A program made the position numbers and the translations under genes. Of a stretch of DNA of 27,158 nt, positions 1 through 8,846 are shown in pieces. The notes under the pieces are model-generated. The model searched no databases. It was given only the letters and a program-made list of their open reading frames with translations, and was not told where the DNA came from. The DNA is taken from the NCBI GenBank assembly GCA_040758475.1, contig JBFLVN010000012.1:1-27158 (forward strand). Reading direction: 5' to 3'. The stretch is from JBFLVN01 sp040758475. Its GTDB lineage: Bacteria; JAGRBM01. Each line of letters begins with the position of its first letter. Positions within the stretch are counted from its first letter, which is position 1.

Positions 1-2
1 GT

Positions 3-2798
3 CTCCAGGAACTGGGAACCCCGGGGCAAGAATCGGTCGCCGTAGCCCCCTTCCGGGTAAAGGCTTCCGAGCCCATCGCCGTTACGGGAAAAAATTATCT
101 CCAGGAAATGCGCGAACGGATTTGTCTTGCCCACCACCAGGGGGCCGCGGGCCGCCCGGTCGCTCGCGCTCTTTCCCGCGCCCTGGACAACGTGGTCTGC
201 GCTCTCTTCGATGCGGCCGTGGAAGAGGCCGCGAGCCGCCGCAAAACCCCTCCGCCCGTGAGCCTTGTGGCCGTGGGTGGTTACGGCCGCGGGGAGCTGG
301 CTCCCTATTCGGACGTGGACATTCTTTTCCTGCACGATGGGAAGTCCCAGGGCCTTGCCAGCCAGATCGCCGAGAAAGTCCTCTACGGCCTTTGGGATTT
401 GGGGCTCCAAGTGGGGCACTCGGTCCGGACGGTTCCCGACTGCGTGCGTTTTGCCGAGGAAGACGACACCATCCGGACGGCCATGTTGGACGCCCGTCTT
501 GTGCGCGGGAGCGAAGCGCCGTGGAAGCTTTTCCAGAAAGAGATTTCGGGGAAAGCCCTCCGCCGCCGGCCACAGGACTACATCGAAGCCCGCCTCGAAC
601 ACGTCCGGCAGCGGCATTCCAAAGCCGGTGAATCGGTCTACCTCCTTGAGCCCAACGTGAAGGAGGGGCAGGGGGGGCTTCGGGACTTCCAGACCATCCT
701 CTGGATCGGACAGGTGAAATTCGGGGTTTCCGAGATCGAAGGACTCCACCAACTTGGCTTTTTGAACCGGGACGAGCTGGCCCAATTCAACCGGTACTTC
801 GATTTCCTCACGCGCGTGCGCCACGAACTCCATTTCCAGAGCGCCGCCAAGCAGGACCGGCTCGAATTCGAGCTCCAGCCACGGGTGGCGGCGGTCATGG
901 GGTTTTCGGACGATTCGCCCGACCGGGCGGCCGAGCGCTTTATGCGCCGCTACTACCTCCTCACCCGGGCGGCGAGCCAGCTCACCCAGCTCATGCTGGA
1001 GCGGATGAAGGAATACGGCCGTCCGGGGAGCCGCCTTCCTTTCGCCTGGCGGCGGCCCCGGAACGTGGGTGATGGTTTCCAAGTATCGGACGGGAAGATT
1101 TCCACCACCGATCCGGAGCTTTTCGCCCGGGAGCCGCACCTCATGATGCGGATTTTCGAGCGGGCCCAGGAACTGAACGCCGAAATATCGCCCCGTACAC
1201 GGGAGCACCTCTATCTCCACCGGCACTTGGCGGGGGAATCGTTCTTGAAGGACCCGCGCGTCCACGAGAGCTTCCGCAAGATCGTGGGGCGCCCCAAGGG
1301 GATCGGCCGCACGCTTTCCGTGATGCACGACCTCCGCTTCCTCTCTCGCTACATGCCCGAATGGCGGACGGTCACCTGCCACGTCCAGCACGATGCCTAC
1401 CACCTGCACACGACGGACATTCACACGCTCTTCGCGGTGCAGGATTTGGAAGACATCCTGGAGGGCCGGCTCGCCAAGGAGCTGCCGCTCCCCACCGCCA
1501 TCGGGCAGCAGGTCGAACGGCACCATGTCCTTTTCCTGGGGCTTCTCCTTCACGACGTGGGAAAGAACATGGGCGGGAACCATTCCGAGAAAGGGGCTGC
1601 CCGGGCACGGGACATCTGCGCGCGGATGGGGCTTTCCGCCGAGGATGCCGCCGACGTCGAGTGGCTCGTGCGCCAGCACCTCATCCTCTCCCACATCGCC
1701 CTCAAGCGGGATTTGAACGATCCCAAGCAGATTTCGACGCTGGCCTCCCTCTGTGGGACCCGGGAACGCCTGGAAATGCTCCATCTCCTGACCACCTCCG
1801 ACATGCGGGCGGTGGGCCCCGACGTGTGGACTCCTTGGAAAGGGGCCCTGATGGACGAGGCCTACCATCTCGCGAAATTCGCCATCGAGCACGGCCGGAT
1901 CGACCGGGCGGACCTCGCCGCCCTGGCCAAGGAGCGGATTGAGCAGGCGGTGGGGGCCCTTCGGGATCGCTACTCGGAAGAACTTCTCCGCCAGGAACTC
2001 GCCTTGTTCCCGGGGCGCTATTTCCTTTCCAATTCCGTGGATCGGGTTCAGGAGCACCTGGACCTCATCCTTTCCCATGGGGAATTCCACCCCCAGGCCG
2101 GAAACTTGCGGGATTTCTCGAACACGCCCGTGCGCGTGGCGAGAAAGTCCCTCCAGGGATCGGGTTTGTACGAAATGGTGATTTATTCCCTCGACATGCA
2201 GGGATTTTTCTCCAACGTGGCGGGCGTGTTCGCGAGCCACGGCCTTTCCATCGTCTCGGCGGAGATCACAACGCTTAGGGACGGGACGGTGCTCGACGTC
2301 TTTCGCGTGGAGGACGTCTACCGGCGCTTTGAGGAAGTCCCTTCCCGGTGGGTGGACCTGGAAAGGGACCTGGCCGACGTCCTTCAGCGGCGGGTGCGGG
2401 TCGATAGCCTCATCGAACGGGCTTCCCAACCCTTCGGGATCGATCGCTTTTCGGCCCAGTATCCCACCCGCATCTCCTTCGACAACGAAAGCTCGGAGAA
2501 ATACACGATCATCGACGTGGTGACGGGGGACCGGATCGGGCTTCTTTACCGGCTGACCGGGGCTATTTCCCGCCTGGGGCTCACCATCACCCTCGCCAAG
2601 ATTTCGACAAAGAAGGACCGGGCCGACGATACGTTCTACGTGGTGGATATCTTCGGGCACAAGGTGAAGGACCCGGCCAAGCTATCGCGAATTGAGGCGA
2701 CCTTGAGGCAGGCCATCGGCGGCACCGCCCTCCCAGCCCCGGCGGACGCGCCTGCGGCGCGTGAGGAGCGGCCCGGCACCGCCGGACCGGCGGCCTGA
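3..2798 (+). CDS. glnD: Bifunctional [protein-PII] uridylyltransferase/uridylyl-removing enzyme GlnD (5' end probably outside the window)
   Basis: GlnD adds UMP to PII signalling proteins under nitrogen limitation and removes it under nitrogen excess. Counting from the first ATG (108), the nucleotidyltransferase motif GGYGRGEL is at residues 57-64, followed by the catalytic DVD at 69-71. The uridylyl-removing HD domain carries LHDVGK near residue 482. Two ACT domains, the glutamine sensors, start near residues 688 and 799. Both active sites look intact. The start is uncertain: the frame stays open from ATG 108 to base 3 with no ATG, GTG or TTG, the AGGA before ATG 108 is too close to serve as a ribosome site, and GlnD proteins normally have a longer N-terminus. 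The real start is therefore probably upstream of the window. The last 25 residues are Ala/Pro-rich and likely disordered. Confidence 0.96.
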   Translation, partial: LQELGTPGQESVAVAPFRVKASEPIAVTGKNYLQEMRERICLAHHQGAAGRPVARALSRALDNVVCALFDAAVEEAASRRKTPPPVSLVAVGGYGRGELAPYSDVDILFLHDGKSQGLASQIAEKVLYGLWDLGLQVGHSVRTVPDCVRFAEEDDTIRTAMLDARLVRGSEAPWKLFQKEISGKALRRRPQDYIEARLEHVRQRHSKAGESVYLLEPNVKEGQGGLRDFQTILWIGQVKFGVSEIEGLHQLGFLNRDELAQFNRYFDFLTRVRHELHFQSAAKQDRLEFELQPRVAAVMGFSDDSPDRAAERFMRRYYLLTRAASQLTQLMLERMKEYGRPGSRLPFAWRRPRNVGDGFQVSDGKISTTDPELFAREPHLMMRIFERAQELNAEISPRTREHLYLHRHLAGESFLKDPRVHESFRKIVGRPKGIGRTLSVMHDLRFLSRYMPEWRTVTCHVQHDAYHLHTTDIHTLFAVQDLEDILEGRLAKELPLPTAIGQQVERHHVLFLGLLLHDVGKNMGGNHSEKGAARARDICARMGLSAEDAADVEWLVRQHLILSHIALKRDLNDPKQISTLASLCGTRERLEMLHLLTTSDMRAVGPDVWTPWKGALMDEAYHLAKFAIEHGRIDRADLAALAKERIEQAVGALRDRYSEELLRQELALFPGRYFLSNSVDRVQEHLDLILSHGEFHPQAGNLRDFSNTPVRVARKSLQGSGLYEMVIYSLDMQGFFSNVAGVFASHGLSIVSAEITTLRDGTVLDVFRVEDVYRRFEEVPSRWVDLERDLADVLQRRVRVDSLIERASQPFGIDRFSAQYPTRISFDNESSEKYTIIDVVTGDRIGLLYRLTGAISRLGLTITLAKISTKKDRADDTFYVVDIFGHKVKDPAKLSRIEATLRQAIGGTALPAPADAPAAREERPGTAGPAA

Positions 2799-2836
2799 AG
2801 GGCGTTGACCCCAAGAAGGTGGCGTGATACGGATTT

Positions 2837-2845
2837 TGCTCTAAT
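2837..2845 (+). promoter_or_regulatory. Candidate extended -10 promoter for the Crp-family gene
   Basis: The sequence TGC-TCTAAT matches an extended -10 element (TGn plus 5 of 6 bases of TATAAT). It lies in the 115-bp gap after glnD, about 70 bases before the regulator start. No -35 box is recognisable at the usual distance, as is typical of extended -10 promoters. It suggests the regulator can be transcribed independently of glnD. Confidence 0.35.
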
Positions 2846-2913
2846 CCTGCTTGGAGAGCCTGGGGCGCGCGAAATGAGGGGGCCGCGGGCGAGCGGGTAG
2901 GTTTGTACCGGAC

Positions 2914-3576
2914 ATGGACGACAAAGCCAAAGCCCAATTGCTGGAGAAGGTCAGTATCTTCACCCAGCTCTCCCCGGCGGAGATCAACGACCTTGTTTTC
3001 CTCATTTCCGTGAAGGAATACCCCAAGGACACGCCGGTCCTCCACCAGATGGACCCGGGCGATTCCATGTTCATCATCGCCTCGGGGAAGGTGAAAGTAT
3101 CCCGTTATGGGGAAGACGGCCGGGAGATCATCCTGAGCACGTTGGGGCCCGGCGAATTCTTCGGAGAAATGTCGCTCCTCGATTCCGAACCCCGGAGCGC
3201 CGACGTGACGACGAAGGAGGATTCGGTCCTCCTCATGCTCAAGCGCGATGATTTCCTGGGGCATCTCAAGAAGTTCCCCTCCGTCGCCATCGGCGTGCTT
3301 GTGGAAATGAGCCGCCGGCTTCGCCGCGCCGACGAGAAGATCGGAAACCTCGCCTTGCTCGACGTCTACGGGCGGGTCGCCCGCGTCCTCCTGGATATTT
3401 CCGAAACCGAAGGGGTCGTGACCGAGAACGGCATCGTGATCGAGAACCGCCCCACCCACCAGGAAATCGCCGCCATGATCGGCACTTCCCGCGAGACGGT
3501 AAGCCGTGTCCTGTCCGACCTCGCCAAGGACGGATACCTCACCATCCAGGGCAAACGGATCGTCATTCACGGGTAG
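2914..3576 (+). CDS. Crp/Fnr-family transcriptional regulator (CRP-like, cyclic-nucleotide binding)
   Basis: The 220-residue protein has the CRP layout. The N-terminal cyclic-nucleotide-binding beta-roll covers about residues 10-125, a dimer helix follows, and a C-terminal winged helix-turn-helix covers about 145-218. The phosphate-binding cassette reads GEFFGEMSLLDSEPRSADV, keeping the Glu and the Arg-Ser pair that contact cAMP in E. coli CRP, so cAMP or cGMP is the likely ligand. No Fnr-type N-terminal cysteine cluster is present. The recognition helix TSRETVSRVLSDL keeps the Arg-Glu...Arg residues with which E. coli CRP reads TGTGA. That makes the palindrome at 17893-17908 a candidate target. 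The stop is 4 bp from the convergent coaE stop. Identification as a CRP-like protein is secure; ligand and regulon are inferred. Confidence 0.94.
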   Translation: MDDKAKAQLLEKVSIFTQLSPAEINDLVFLISVKEYPKDTPVLHQMDPGDSMFIIASGKVKVSRYGEDGREIILSTLGPGEFFGEMSLLDSEPRSADVTTKEDSVLLMLKRDDFLGHLKKFPSVAIGVLVEMSRRLRRADEKIGNLALLDVYGRVARVLLDISETEGVVTENGIVIENRPTHQEIAAMIGTSRETVSRVLSDLAKDGYLTIQGKRIVIHG

Positions 3577-3580
3577 CTGG

Positions 3581-4189
3581 TCAGTTTTTCTCCGCCCGCT
3601 TTTTTAGTTCCAGCCAGACTTTTTCAACCTGAGGCCTGGTTGCATTGGGCGTTCCCGAGTTGTCGATGATCCAATCGGCCACCGCCGTTTTCTTCTCCAT
3701 CGGCATTTGAGAGGTGATCTTTTCGAGCGCCGCTTCCCGGGTGATTCCGTCCCGCTTCATGAGGCGCTCCACCTGGATTTCCGGCCGCGCCGTGACGACG
3801 ATGAGGCCGCCGTAGAGGCGGTAGGAGCCGGTTTCGACGAGCAAGGCCGCTTCGTAAAGGGCGACCTGGGTGCCCGATTCCCGCAGCTCGTTTAACTTCC
3901 GGGCGCTTTCCTGGGCGATGCGAGGATGGGTGATCGCATTGAGCCGGGCCCGGGCGGCGGGGTCGGCGAAAATGATCTTTCCCAAGGCCGTGCGGTCGAT
4001 GGCACCATCCGGGGCGATGACGCCCGGGCCGAAGGTTGTTTTGATTTCCTCATGGGCGGGAAGGCCGGGCCGTACGATGTCGCGGGCCACCTGGTCGGCG
4101 TCCAGGACGCGGGCTCCCAGGGATTCGAACATCCCGGCCACGGTGGATTTCCCGCAGGCGATTCCCCCCGTAAGGCCTACGATCAGCAT
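3581..4189 (-). CDS. coaE: Dephospho-CoA kinase
   Basis: CoaE phosphorylates the 3'-hydroxyl of dephospho-CoA with ATP, the last step of coenzyme A synthesis, in the cytoplasm. The 202-residue product has the family length. Its P-loop GLTGGIACGKST is at residues 5-16, DADQVAR follows near residue 33, and THPRI and the LLVETG region appear at the expected spacing. ATG 4189 is preceded at good distance by AAGGAG, which settles the start. The frame is open for another 2 kb upstream, but that stretch is antisense to the next gene and is an artefact of high GC. coaE is divergent from the receiver-PATAN-J-domain gene and convergent with the Crp-family gene. Confidence 0.96.
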   Translation of the reverse strand: MLIVGLTGGIACGKSTVAGMFESLGARVLDADQVARDIVRPGLPAHEEIKTTFGPGVIAPDGAIDRTALGKIIFADPAARARLNAITHPRIAQESARKLNELRESGTQVALYEAALLVETGSYRLYGGLIVVTARPEIQVERLMKRDGITREAALEKITSQMPMEKKTAVADWIIDNSGTPNATRPQVEKVWLELKKRAEKN

Positions 4190-4216
4190 TCCCGGCTCCT
4201 TCTCGTTCTCTCCAGG

Positions 4217-4246
4217 TTGATGGCGCATGCGCCCCGCGATTGTCAA
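4217..4246 (-). promoter_or_regulatory. Candidate coaE promoter
   Basis: Read on the minus strand, a perfect TTGACA (-35, 4241-4246) is followed 18 bases later by CATCAA (4217-4222, 3 of 6 matches to TATAAT). This would start transcription about 20 bases before the coaE ATG, just upstream of its AAGGAG. The spacer contains the perfect 12-bp palindrome GGCGCATGCGCC (4222-4233), a possible operator. The -10 is weak. Confidence 0.35.
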
Positions 4247-4279
4247 TCGGGCGGTGCGCCAATTAAGCTCGCTCGCGCA

Positions 4280-6193
4280 ATGGCTTCTCCTCCGACGATG
4301 CAAGCCCGCCGCATCCTCCTGGTCGACGGCGACAAGGCCGCCCGCGCCCAATTGGCCGCCCACCTGCGTGGGCAGGGAGGGCGGGAAGTCCTCGAAGCCG
4401 AGGGGGCCGACGAGGCCTTCGACCTCTACCAGGAACACCGCCCGGACGTCATCGTAAGCGATGTATTCCTCTCCCAGGGGAGTGGTTTGGATCTTTGCGC
4501 CCGGGTCGCGGCGACGGGGCCGACCCCTGTCGTCTTGATGAGCGACGTCCTGCGGACCCGCGAGCAACAGCGCCAGGCCCGCGAGCGTTACGGGGCGAGG
4601 GCCTATTTCATCAAACCCGCTGATTTTCAGGCCCTCACGCGCGAGGTGGATCGCCTCGTCAGCGGGCGGGCCCCCCGGCCGCGTTTCGATCTGAGGCCTC
4701 AGGTTCTGACCCTCCCCCAGGAAGCGGTCATGGAAGGGGAGTTCGGGCCCTTTGTTTACCCCCTTCTCCTCATGGCCCTTTTCCGCGCGAAGGAAACCGG
4801 CGTTCTCAGCATGGAGCGCCAGTACATGACCCGTACGATCTACTTCGTGCAGGGGGTTCCGGTCTTCATCGCTTCCGCGAGCCGCCAGGAGAACTTGGGC
4901 CGCCTCCTCGTCGAAAAGGGGCGGATCACCGAGGAGGATTACGTCAACGCCACGCGCCTCATGCAAGAGAAGAAAATCCGCCAGGGCGAGGCCCTCGTCG
5001 AGCTCGGAATCCTCGACAACCAGGAACTCTATGCCGCCCTCCAGGAGCAGGCCCGGGAGAAGCTCGTCCAGGGATTCGGCTGGGAAGAGGGGCACTACTC
5101 CTTCTCGCGGACCCAGACCTTTCTTTCGAACATCACGCTTCTGGAACTCGACCCCCACGCGGCCGTGGCCGAAGGGGTCCGCCGCTTCTACCCGCTCGAC
5201 AAGTTGGGCGATGCCTTTGAAGCGGTCCAGACGGCCTATCCCCAGAGCAACGAGAATTTCGTCCGCTACTTCGACCGGCTTCGCCTGACCGAGGAAGAAG
5301 CCCGCATCGCCTCCTTCAGCGGCATGGACGCGATCCGAGACCTGGCGGCCCTGCCCAACGTCGACATCAAGACCCTCCTTCGCACGGTCACCATTTTGCT
5401 GCTTTGCGACATGGTGACGCTGCGTTCCGATCCTTGGCAGGGGGAATCGGCCGTCCCGTCCATCAAAGGCGGGGTGGAAGAGGCGCAGCCCCCGACGCCC
5501 GAGGACGAAGCCATCCGGGAGGTCATCCTGGAGAATTACTTGCGGGTCAGCTCTTTCAACTACTTCCAGGTTCTGGGAGTAAAGTCCGATGCTTCCGAAG
5601 ATTTGATCCGCAAGCAGTACGAAAAGCTCTCCCGCAAGTACCATCCCGACAATTACAAGCAGGTGAACCTGGGCCCGCTGGCCTCCAAGCTCGAAGAGAT
5701 TTACCTCAAGATCGAACTCGCCTACCGGACCCTGACTTCTTCCCAGGGACGCGCCGAGTACGAGGCCTTCTTGAAGAAAAGTGAACAGCTCGTGCTTGGG
5801 AACCTGTCGGCTTCCCTGGGGGCCGAGATGGAGTTCTGCCGGGGGCGCGACTTGCTGGAAGCCGGGGATTACGAGGCCGCCGCCGACGCCCTCCGCATGG
5901 CCGTGGAACAAAATCCCCTGGAAGCCGAGTACCGGACTCTTTTCGGGGTGAGCCTCTTCCGCCTGGACCCGCGCCGGGCTATGGAAGCCCGCTCCCACAT
6001 CAACCGGGCTCTCTCGATCGATCCCAACAACGCCTTGGCCCTGGCCGAGATCGGCCGGATCTACGCTTACGAAGGGAAATACCCCCTGGCGCGCAAGCAC
6101 CTGGAAGCCGCCTTGCGTGTGCGCCCCAGCGACGAGAGCATCCAGCAGGACCTCGCGCGCGTCGAGGAACTCGAAAAGGGCGCCGCGCCCTGA
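4280..6193 (+). CDS. Receiver - PATAN (DUF4388) - J-domain - TPR fusion protein
   Basis: This 637-residue multidomain protein combines signalling and chaperone modules. Residues 10-125 form a response-regulator receiver domain: phosphoacceptor Asp61 in VIVSDVFL, Lys112 in FIKP, and an altered acidic pocket reading D16-G17-D18 instead of the usual DD. Residues about 150-310 resemble PATAN/DUF4388, a module found with receivers in bacterial developmental and motility regulators. A J-domain follows at about 425-505 with the HPD tripeptide starting near residue 455, so it should stimulate an Hsp70 (DnaK). TPR repeats fill about 515-637. No glycine/phenylalanine linker or zinc finger is present, so it is not DnaJ itself. 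No membrane segment is seen. The start at ATG 4280 is chosen because it just precedes the receiver; no clear ribosome site is visible, and ATG 4298 is an alternative. The client and process are unknown. Confidence 0.88.
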   Translation: MASPPTMQARRILLVDGDKAARAQLAAHLRGQGGREVLEAEGADEAFDLYQEHRPDVIVSDVFLSQGSGLDLCARVAATGPTPVVLMSDVLRTREQQRQARERYGARAYFIKPADFQALTREVDRLVSGRAPRPRFDLRPQVLTLPQEAVMEGEFGPFVYPLLLMALFRAKETGVLSMERQYMTRTIYFVQGVPVFIASASRQENLGRLLVEKGRITEEDYVNATRLMQEKKIRQGEALVELGILDNQELYAALQEQAREKLVQGFGWEEGHYSFSRTQTFLSNITLLELDPHAAVAEGVRRFYPLDKLGDAFEAVQTAYPQSNENFVRYFDRLRLTEEEARIASFSGMDAIRDLAALPNVDIKTLLRTVTILLLCDMVTLRSDPWQGESAVPSIKGGVEEAQPPTPEDEAIREVILENYLRVSSFNYFQVLGVKSDASEDLIRKQYEKLSRKYHPDNYKQVNLGPLASKLEEIYLKIELAYRTLTSSQGRAEYEAFLKKSEQLVLGNLSASLGAEMEFCRGRDLLEAGDYEAAADALRMAVEQNPLEAEYRTLFGVSLFRLDPRRAMEARSHINRALSIDPNNALALAEIGRIYAYEGKYPLARKHLEAALRVRPSDESIQQDLARVEELEKGAAP

Positions 6194-6198
6194 CGCCA

Positions 6199-6228
6199 TT
6201 GCCGGATATTTGGAGATCGAACTATACT
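6199..6228 (+). promoter_or_regulatory. Sigma-70-type promoter for the second J-domain/TPR gene
   Basis: TTGCCG (6199-6204) is separated by 18 bp from TATACT (6223-6228), 5 of 6 matches to the -10 consensus. It begins just after the stop of the receiver-PATAN-J-domain gene. The predicted start near 6235 gives a leader of about 50 bases before ATG 6288. TATACT is also the -10 of the promoters at 17936 and 21429. Confidence 0.6.
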
Positions 6229-6287
6229 AGCCGCTCCGGTGTTTGAGCTTTCTTCTTAAGAAAAGCGGCGCCGCGCTAGTTTCATCT

Positions 6288-7151
6288 ATGGCTTTGAAGC
6301 CCGAAGACGAAAAAGCCCGCAAACTCATCCAGGAATCCGAGGGACGGTTCCTCAAGGGGAACTATTACGAAGTGCTCGGAATCCAGCGGAAAGCCGCGGA
6401 CGCCGAGGTCAAGAAAAGCTACTTCACCCTGGCCAAGACGTACCATCCCGATACGTTCGCCGGGAAGGATTTGGGAGAACTCGCCCCCAAAGCCGGCCAG
6501 ATTTTCGCCCGGATCACGGAGGCCTACAACACCCTCTTGGATGCCGAAAAGCGCAAGAAATACGACGACGTTCTCGACGGGAAAGCCATCGACGACAACA
6601 AGGCCATGGAGATGGCCCAGATCGCCCTCCGGGCGGAACTCGAGTTCCAGAAGGGGGAGATTCTCGCCAAGACGGGAAATTTCGTCGAGGCCGAGGGGTA
6701 TTTCCGCAACGCGGTGAAACTCAAGCCGGAAGAGGGGGACTTTTGGGCCTACCTCGGATGGTCCGTCTACAAAAAGCGCCAGGGCGACCAGAATGTCAAT
6801 CGCCTCAAGGCCAAGCGCTATCTGGACAAGGCCCTGGAAATTAAGCCCAACTGCGACCGGGCCTTTCTCTTTATGGGACTGATGGCGAAGGTGGAAAACC
6901 AAACGGCCGTGGCCTTCGATTTCTTCCGGAAAGCCGTGGCCGCCAATCCCAAGAACATGGAAGCCGTCCGGGAGGTAAAGGCTTACGAGTCCCAGCTCGC
7001 CCGGGTGACGGGCAAGGTCGCCGAAGAGCCCAAGCCCGCTCCGGAAGCCAAGGCCAAACCTGAAGAGCCCAAACAACAGCAGCCAGCTAAGCCGGGCAAG
7101 GAAAAGATCGATCTGAACGCCGCACTGGCCAGCATGAAGAAGCGGCAGTAA
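6288..7151 (+). CDS. J-domain and TPR protein (no receiver)
   Basis: This 287-residue protein carries an N-terminal J-domain at about residues 20-90, with HPD beginning near residue 53. Three or so TPR-like helical repeats cover about 110-245. The tail is Pro/Glu/Lys-rich and ends in a short conserved-looking segment (IDLNAALASMKKRQ). The J-domain/TPR order and wording closely parallel the C-terminal half of the preceding gene: AELEFQKG here against AEMEFCRG there, and LDKALEIKPN against INRALSIDPN. The two are probably duplicates. It has no signal peptide, zinc finger or receiver, and presumably recruits an Hsp70 to TPR-bound partners. The start is ATG 6288; a TTG at 6243 in the same frame would add 15 residues but lacks support. 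It converges on the next minus-strand gene with a 3-bp gap. Confidence 0.87.
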   Translation: MALKPEDEKARKLIQESEGRFLKGNYYEVLGIQRKAADAEVKKSYFTLAKTYHPDTFAGKDLGELAPKAGQIFARITEAYNTLLDAEKRKKYDDVLDGKAIDDNKAMEMAQIALRAELEFQKGEILAKTGNFVEAEGYFRNAVKLKPEEGDFWAYLGWSVYKKRQGDQNVNRLKAKRYLDKALEIKPNCDRAFLFMGLMAKVENQTAVAFDFFRKAVAANPKNMEAVREVKAYESQLARVTGKVAEEPKPAPEAKAKPEEPKQQQPAKPGKEKIDLNAALASMKKRQ

Positions 7152-7154
7152 GCG

Positions 7155-7466
7155 TCAATCGATGGCCGGCGTTCCGGCCGCCTTCCGCGCCTGGATTTTC
7201 TTCGCGATCCGAAATCCCATCATCCCCAGGGACGGGACGGCCAGGAGCCACGCGATCCGCCGCAGCAGGACCGGGAGGGGAAGAGTCCCCGCCGGACCCA
7301 GGTTCACGGTCGCGGCGCTCCCGTGCAAGACCTGCACGAAGATGAGGAGCACGAAAACGGAGATTGGCAGGAGCAAGGAGTACTGCCGGCGGCGCACGAG
7401 CAGCGCGCCGAAGACCGCCACGTGAATGGCGAAGATGGTTGTCAGAACGATCCGTTTGGCTTCCAC
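7155..7466 (-). CDS. Small hydrophobic membrane protein, unknown function
   Basis: The 103-residue product is strongly hydrophobic, with three likely membrane spans at about residues 6-24, 30-50 and 65-85. Basic residues follow spans 1 and 3 (RRR near 26, KK near 89). I do not recognise a family. The GTG start at 7466 lies 7 bp past the pmbA stop, and GGAG is about 13 bases upstream, so it is probably cotranscribed as the last gene of the nadK-recN-pmbA cluster. Some gene calls could miss it because of its size and GTG start. Confidence 0.7.
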   Translation of the reverse strand: MEAKRIVLTTIFAIHVAVFGALLVRRRQYSLLLPISVFVLLIFVQVLHGSAATVNLGPAGTLPLPVLLRRIAWLLAVPSLGMMGFRIAKKIQARKAAGTPAID

Positions 7467-7473
7467 GCCGTTT

Positions 7474-8832
7474 CTATTCTCCGCTCACGTCCACTTTCCC
7501 GATGAGGAGGCTCGGTGATCCGAACCCTCCGGAGAAGCGCAGATCCGATCCCACGGCTTCCACCCGGCCCAGGACGTCGAAGAGGTTGCCCGAGATCGCC
7601 ATGCCATTAAAGGGCCCCGCCTTTTTTTCGCGCCGCACCACAAAGCCCGAACAGCCGAAGGAGAAATCCCCCGTGACGGGATCGGCCGTGTGGACGCCGA
7701 GGAGTTCCGTGACGAGGAGCCCCTCTCCCATGTCGGAGAGAAGCCCCCGAAGGGGGCGGCGGCCTTTGCGGAAATAGAAGTTCGTTGGGCCCACGCCCGG
7801 GATGGACCGGAAGCCGTCTTCCCGCACGGCGTTGCCCGTGGATTTTTCTCCTTCCCGCCGGGCCGCCGCCGTGTCGTAGAGGAAGCCCTCCAGCCTTCCG
7901 GATTGCACCAGCACGGTGCGCTGGGAGGCGACTCCTTCATCGTCGAACGGAGCACTGGCCAGGCCTCCGGCGAGAAGCCCGTCGTCCACGAGGGTGATAG
8001 TCTTGGCGAGGATTTTCTTCCCCCGTTTCCCGGCCAGGGAGGATTTCCCTTTGCGGACTTGGTCCGCGCAGAAGGAAGAGGAGAGAACTTCGAGGACTTC
8101 GCAGGCCGCGTTGTTTTCGAGGATTACCGGCCCGGAGCGCCCTTTGATTCTTTTCGCGCCGAGCTGCTGGCAGGCTTTTTCGGCCGCCCGCTTCGCCACG
8201 GCCTTCGCGTCGAGGCCGTTCCAGCACCTTGCGTTCTCGAAGTCGAACCCCATTTCCGAATGCTTCCCTTGGGTAGCGACCACGAGCACGCTGGTGGAAA
8301 GACTGCTTTCCTGGAAGGCGAAATCGACGCCCAAAGAACTTCGCAGGCGGATAGATTCGATTTCTTCGGAATAGCTCGCGTTGCGGACCGCGGAAATCCT
8401 GGGGTCCATCCGGCGGGCGGCTTCTTCGAGGGATAGCGCGAGGCTTACTTTCTTTTCCCGGGGAATGCGGATTATTTGGGGATCGTAAATCCCCAATTTC
8501 GCGCGGGGCTGGGCCGCGGGGGCCGGAAAGCTGAAAGATGCTTCCGGCGTCGCCACGCGGGCGGCAGCGACGGCTTTTTCCGCCGCTTCCTCCAGGGAGG
8601 AGGGAGCGAAGGAGGTGGAATAGGAAAACCCCGGCGCGCCGCGGCGCAGAACCCGAACGCCCACGCCGTGCAGGAGGGCTTCGGAGAGGCTCTCGACTTT
8701 CCCTTCCTCGGCTTCGACGGAAAGGGAGCGGGTGTGGGAGAGGTAAAGTTCCCAAGCCCCCACGCCAAGACGTTCAAGGGAATGTCCCAGGAAATCGAGG
8801 GCGTCGTCGCCGGAGAGTTCTTTGGCGGTCAC
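7474..8832 (-). CDS. pmbA: TldE/PmbA-family metalloprotease component
   Basis: The 452-residue product matches the length and C-terminal signature of the PmbA (TldE) subunit. TldD/TldE proteins form a cytoplasmic peptidase known for processing microcin B17 and degrading the CcdA antitoxin. Recognisable parts are the N-terminal segment with GVGVRVLR, the central EILEVLSSSF-like helix (CEVLEVLSSSF), the STGNAVREDGFRS region and the C-terminal TGDFSFGCSGF. The HExxxH zinc motif belongs to TldD, and none is visible here, as expected for TldE. No tldD lies in the window. GTG 8832, 15 bp after the recN stop, is chosen for family length; the open frame upstream is overlap with recN. It probably sits in one transcript with nadK and recN. 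Confidence 0.9.
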   Translation of the reverse strand: MTAKELSGDDALDFLGHSLERLGVGAWELYLSHTRSLSVEAEEGKVESLSEALLHGVGVRVLRRGAPGFSYSTSFAPSSLEEAAEKAVAAARVATPEASFSFPAPAAQPRAKLGIYDPQIIRIPREKKVSLALSLEEAARRMDPRISAVRNASYSEEIESIRLRSSLGVDFAFQESSLSTSVLVVATQGKHSEMGFDFENARCWNGLDAKAVAKRAAEKACQQLGAKRIKGRSGPVILENNAACEVLEVLSSSFCADQVRKGKSSLAGKRGKKILAKTITLVDDGLLAGGLASAPFDDEGVASQRTVLVQSGRLEGFLYDTAAARREGEKSTGNAVREDGFRSIPGVGPTNFYFRKGRRPLRGLLSDMGEGLLVTELLGVHTADPVTGDFSFGCSGFVVRREKKAGPFNGMAISGNLFDVLGRVEAVGSDLRFSGGFGSPSLLIGKVDVSGE

Positions 8833-8846
8833 GAAAAGGCCCGCCC

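Noticed and set aside
3581..6199. An 872-codon minus-strand open frame that would extend CoaE by about 670 N-terminal residues.
   Set aside because: It is antisense to the clearly real receiver-PATAN-J-domain gene, and CoaE has its normal start at 4189 with a good ribosome site.
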